Assembly: GCA_013398955.1 (NCBI GenBank)
Contig: VWPU01010157.1
Coordinates: 25,821 to 89,820, forward strand
DNA length: 64,000 bases
Direction of reading: 5' to 3'
DNA from: Callaeas wilsoni
Taxonomy: Eukaryota > Chordata > Aves > Passeriformes > Callaeidae
Shown: positions 63,937 to 64,000 of the stretch, one piece after another
How positions within the stretch are numbered: position 1 is the stretch's first letter
How the letters are laid out: each line of letters opens with the position of its first letter
Translations under genes and position numbers: made by a program
The notes under the pieces: model-generated
The model's input: the letters and a program-made list of their open reading frames with translations, nothing else
Database searches by the model: none
Told to the model about the DNA's origin: nothing

Positions 63937-64000
63937 TTCTTTGGAGGCTCAACGAGAGTGTCCTTGACGCTGCTGGAGAGTGCGAGAGATCGCCGTGGGT
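63937..64000 (+). mobile_element. Start of the internal region of the element with LTR D
   Basis: Sixty-four bases of leader follow the primer site to the window end. No gag start is visible yet. Whether coding regions follow cannot be seen here. Confidence 0.6.

Noticed and set aside
1..64000. CRISPR arrays, operons, rRNA and tRNA genes
   Set aside because: Nothing with the required repeat spacing, structure or motifs was seen. The window is vertebrate intronic DNA.

Overview
The window is vertebrate nuclear DNA, and almost certainly avian. It is AT-rich and intron-dominated. Its repeats are bird-type CR1 LINE 3' ends and several avian-style retroviral LTRs, which suggest a songbird; that lineage call is inference. 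I see no prokaryotic genes, CRISPR arrays, rRNA or tRNA genes.

The only protein-coding gene I can support is ST8SIA1 (GD3 synthase, CMP-sialate:GM3 alpha-2,8-sialyltransferase) on the minus strand. Three coding exons are present: exon 3 (48793-48902), exon 4 (43100-43192) and the terminal coding exon 5 (6027-6513). Exon numbers assume the five-exon vertebrate structure. All three have AG/GT borders and compatible phases, and together they give an uninterrupted frame of about 228 residues. This holds the sialylmotif L (exons 3-4) and motifs S, III and VS (exon 5). Intron 4 is about 36.6 kb and intron 3 about 5.6 kb. At least 15 kb of intron 2 fills the right side. Exons 1 and 2 were not found and probably lie beyond 64000. 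Positions below 6026 are read as a long 3'UTR and perhaps the convergent 3' end of a plus-strand neighbour.

Layout: 1-6026 is 3'UTR and 3' flank. 6027-6513 is exon 5. 6514-43099 is intron 4, with an ancient LINE fragment at 13.6-14.5 kb, LTR A at 24.1-25.2 kb and three CR1 remnants at 33.2-36.2 kb. 43100-43192 is exon 4. Intron 3 contains LTR B (43.6-45.3 kb). 48793-48902 is exon 3. 48903-64000 is intron 2, quiet at first and then repeat-dense after 53.5 kb: CR1, LTR C, two CR1 copies, LTR-like F, LTR E, CR1, and LTR D with a lysine-tRNA-type primer binding site running off the window end.

All six LTR-type elements have their TATA-like boxes on the plus strand, antisense to ST8SIA1. I found no clear new biological system. 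The most interesting structures are the A/B/C LTR family, in which two copies carry an extra GC-rich cassette of roughly 0.55 kb, and the possible provirus starting at the right edge.
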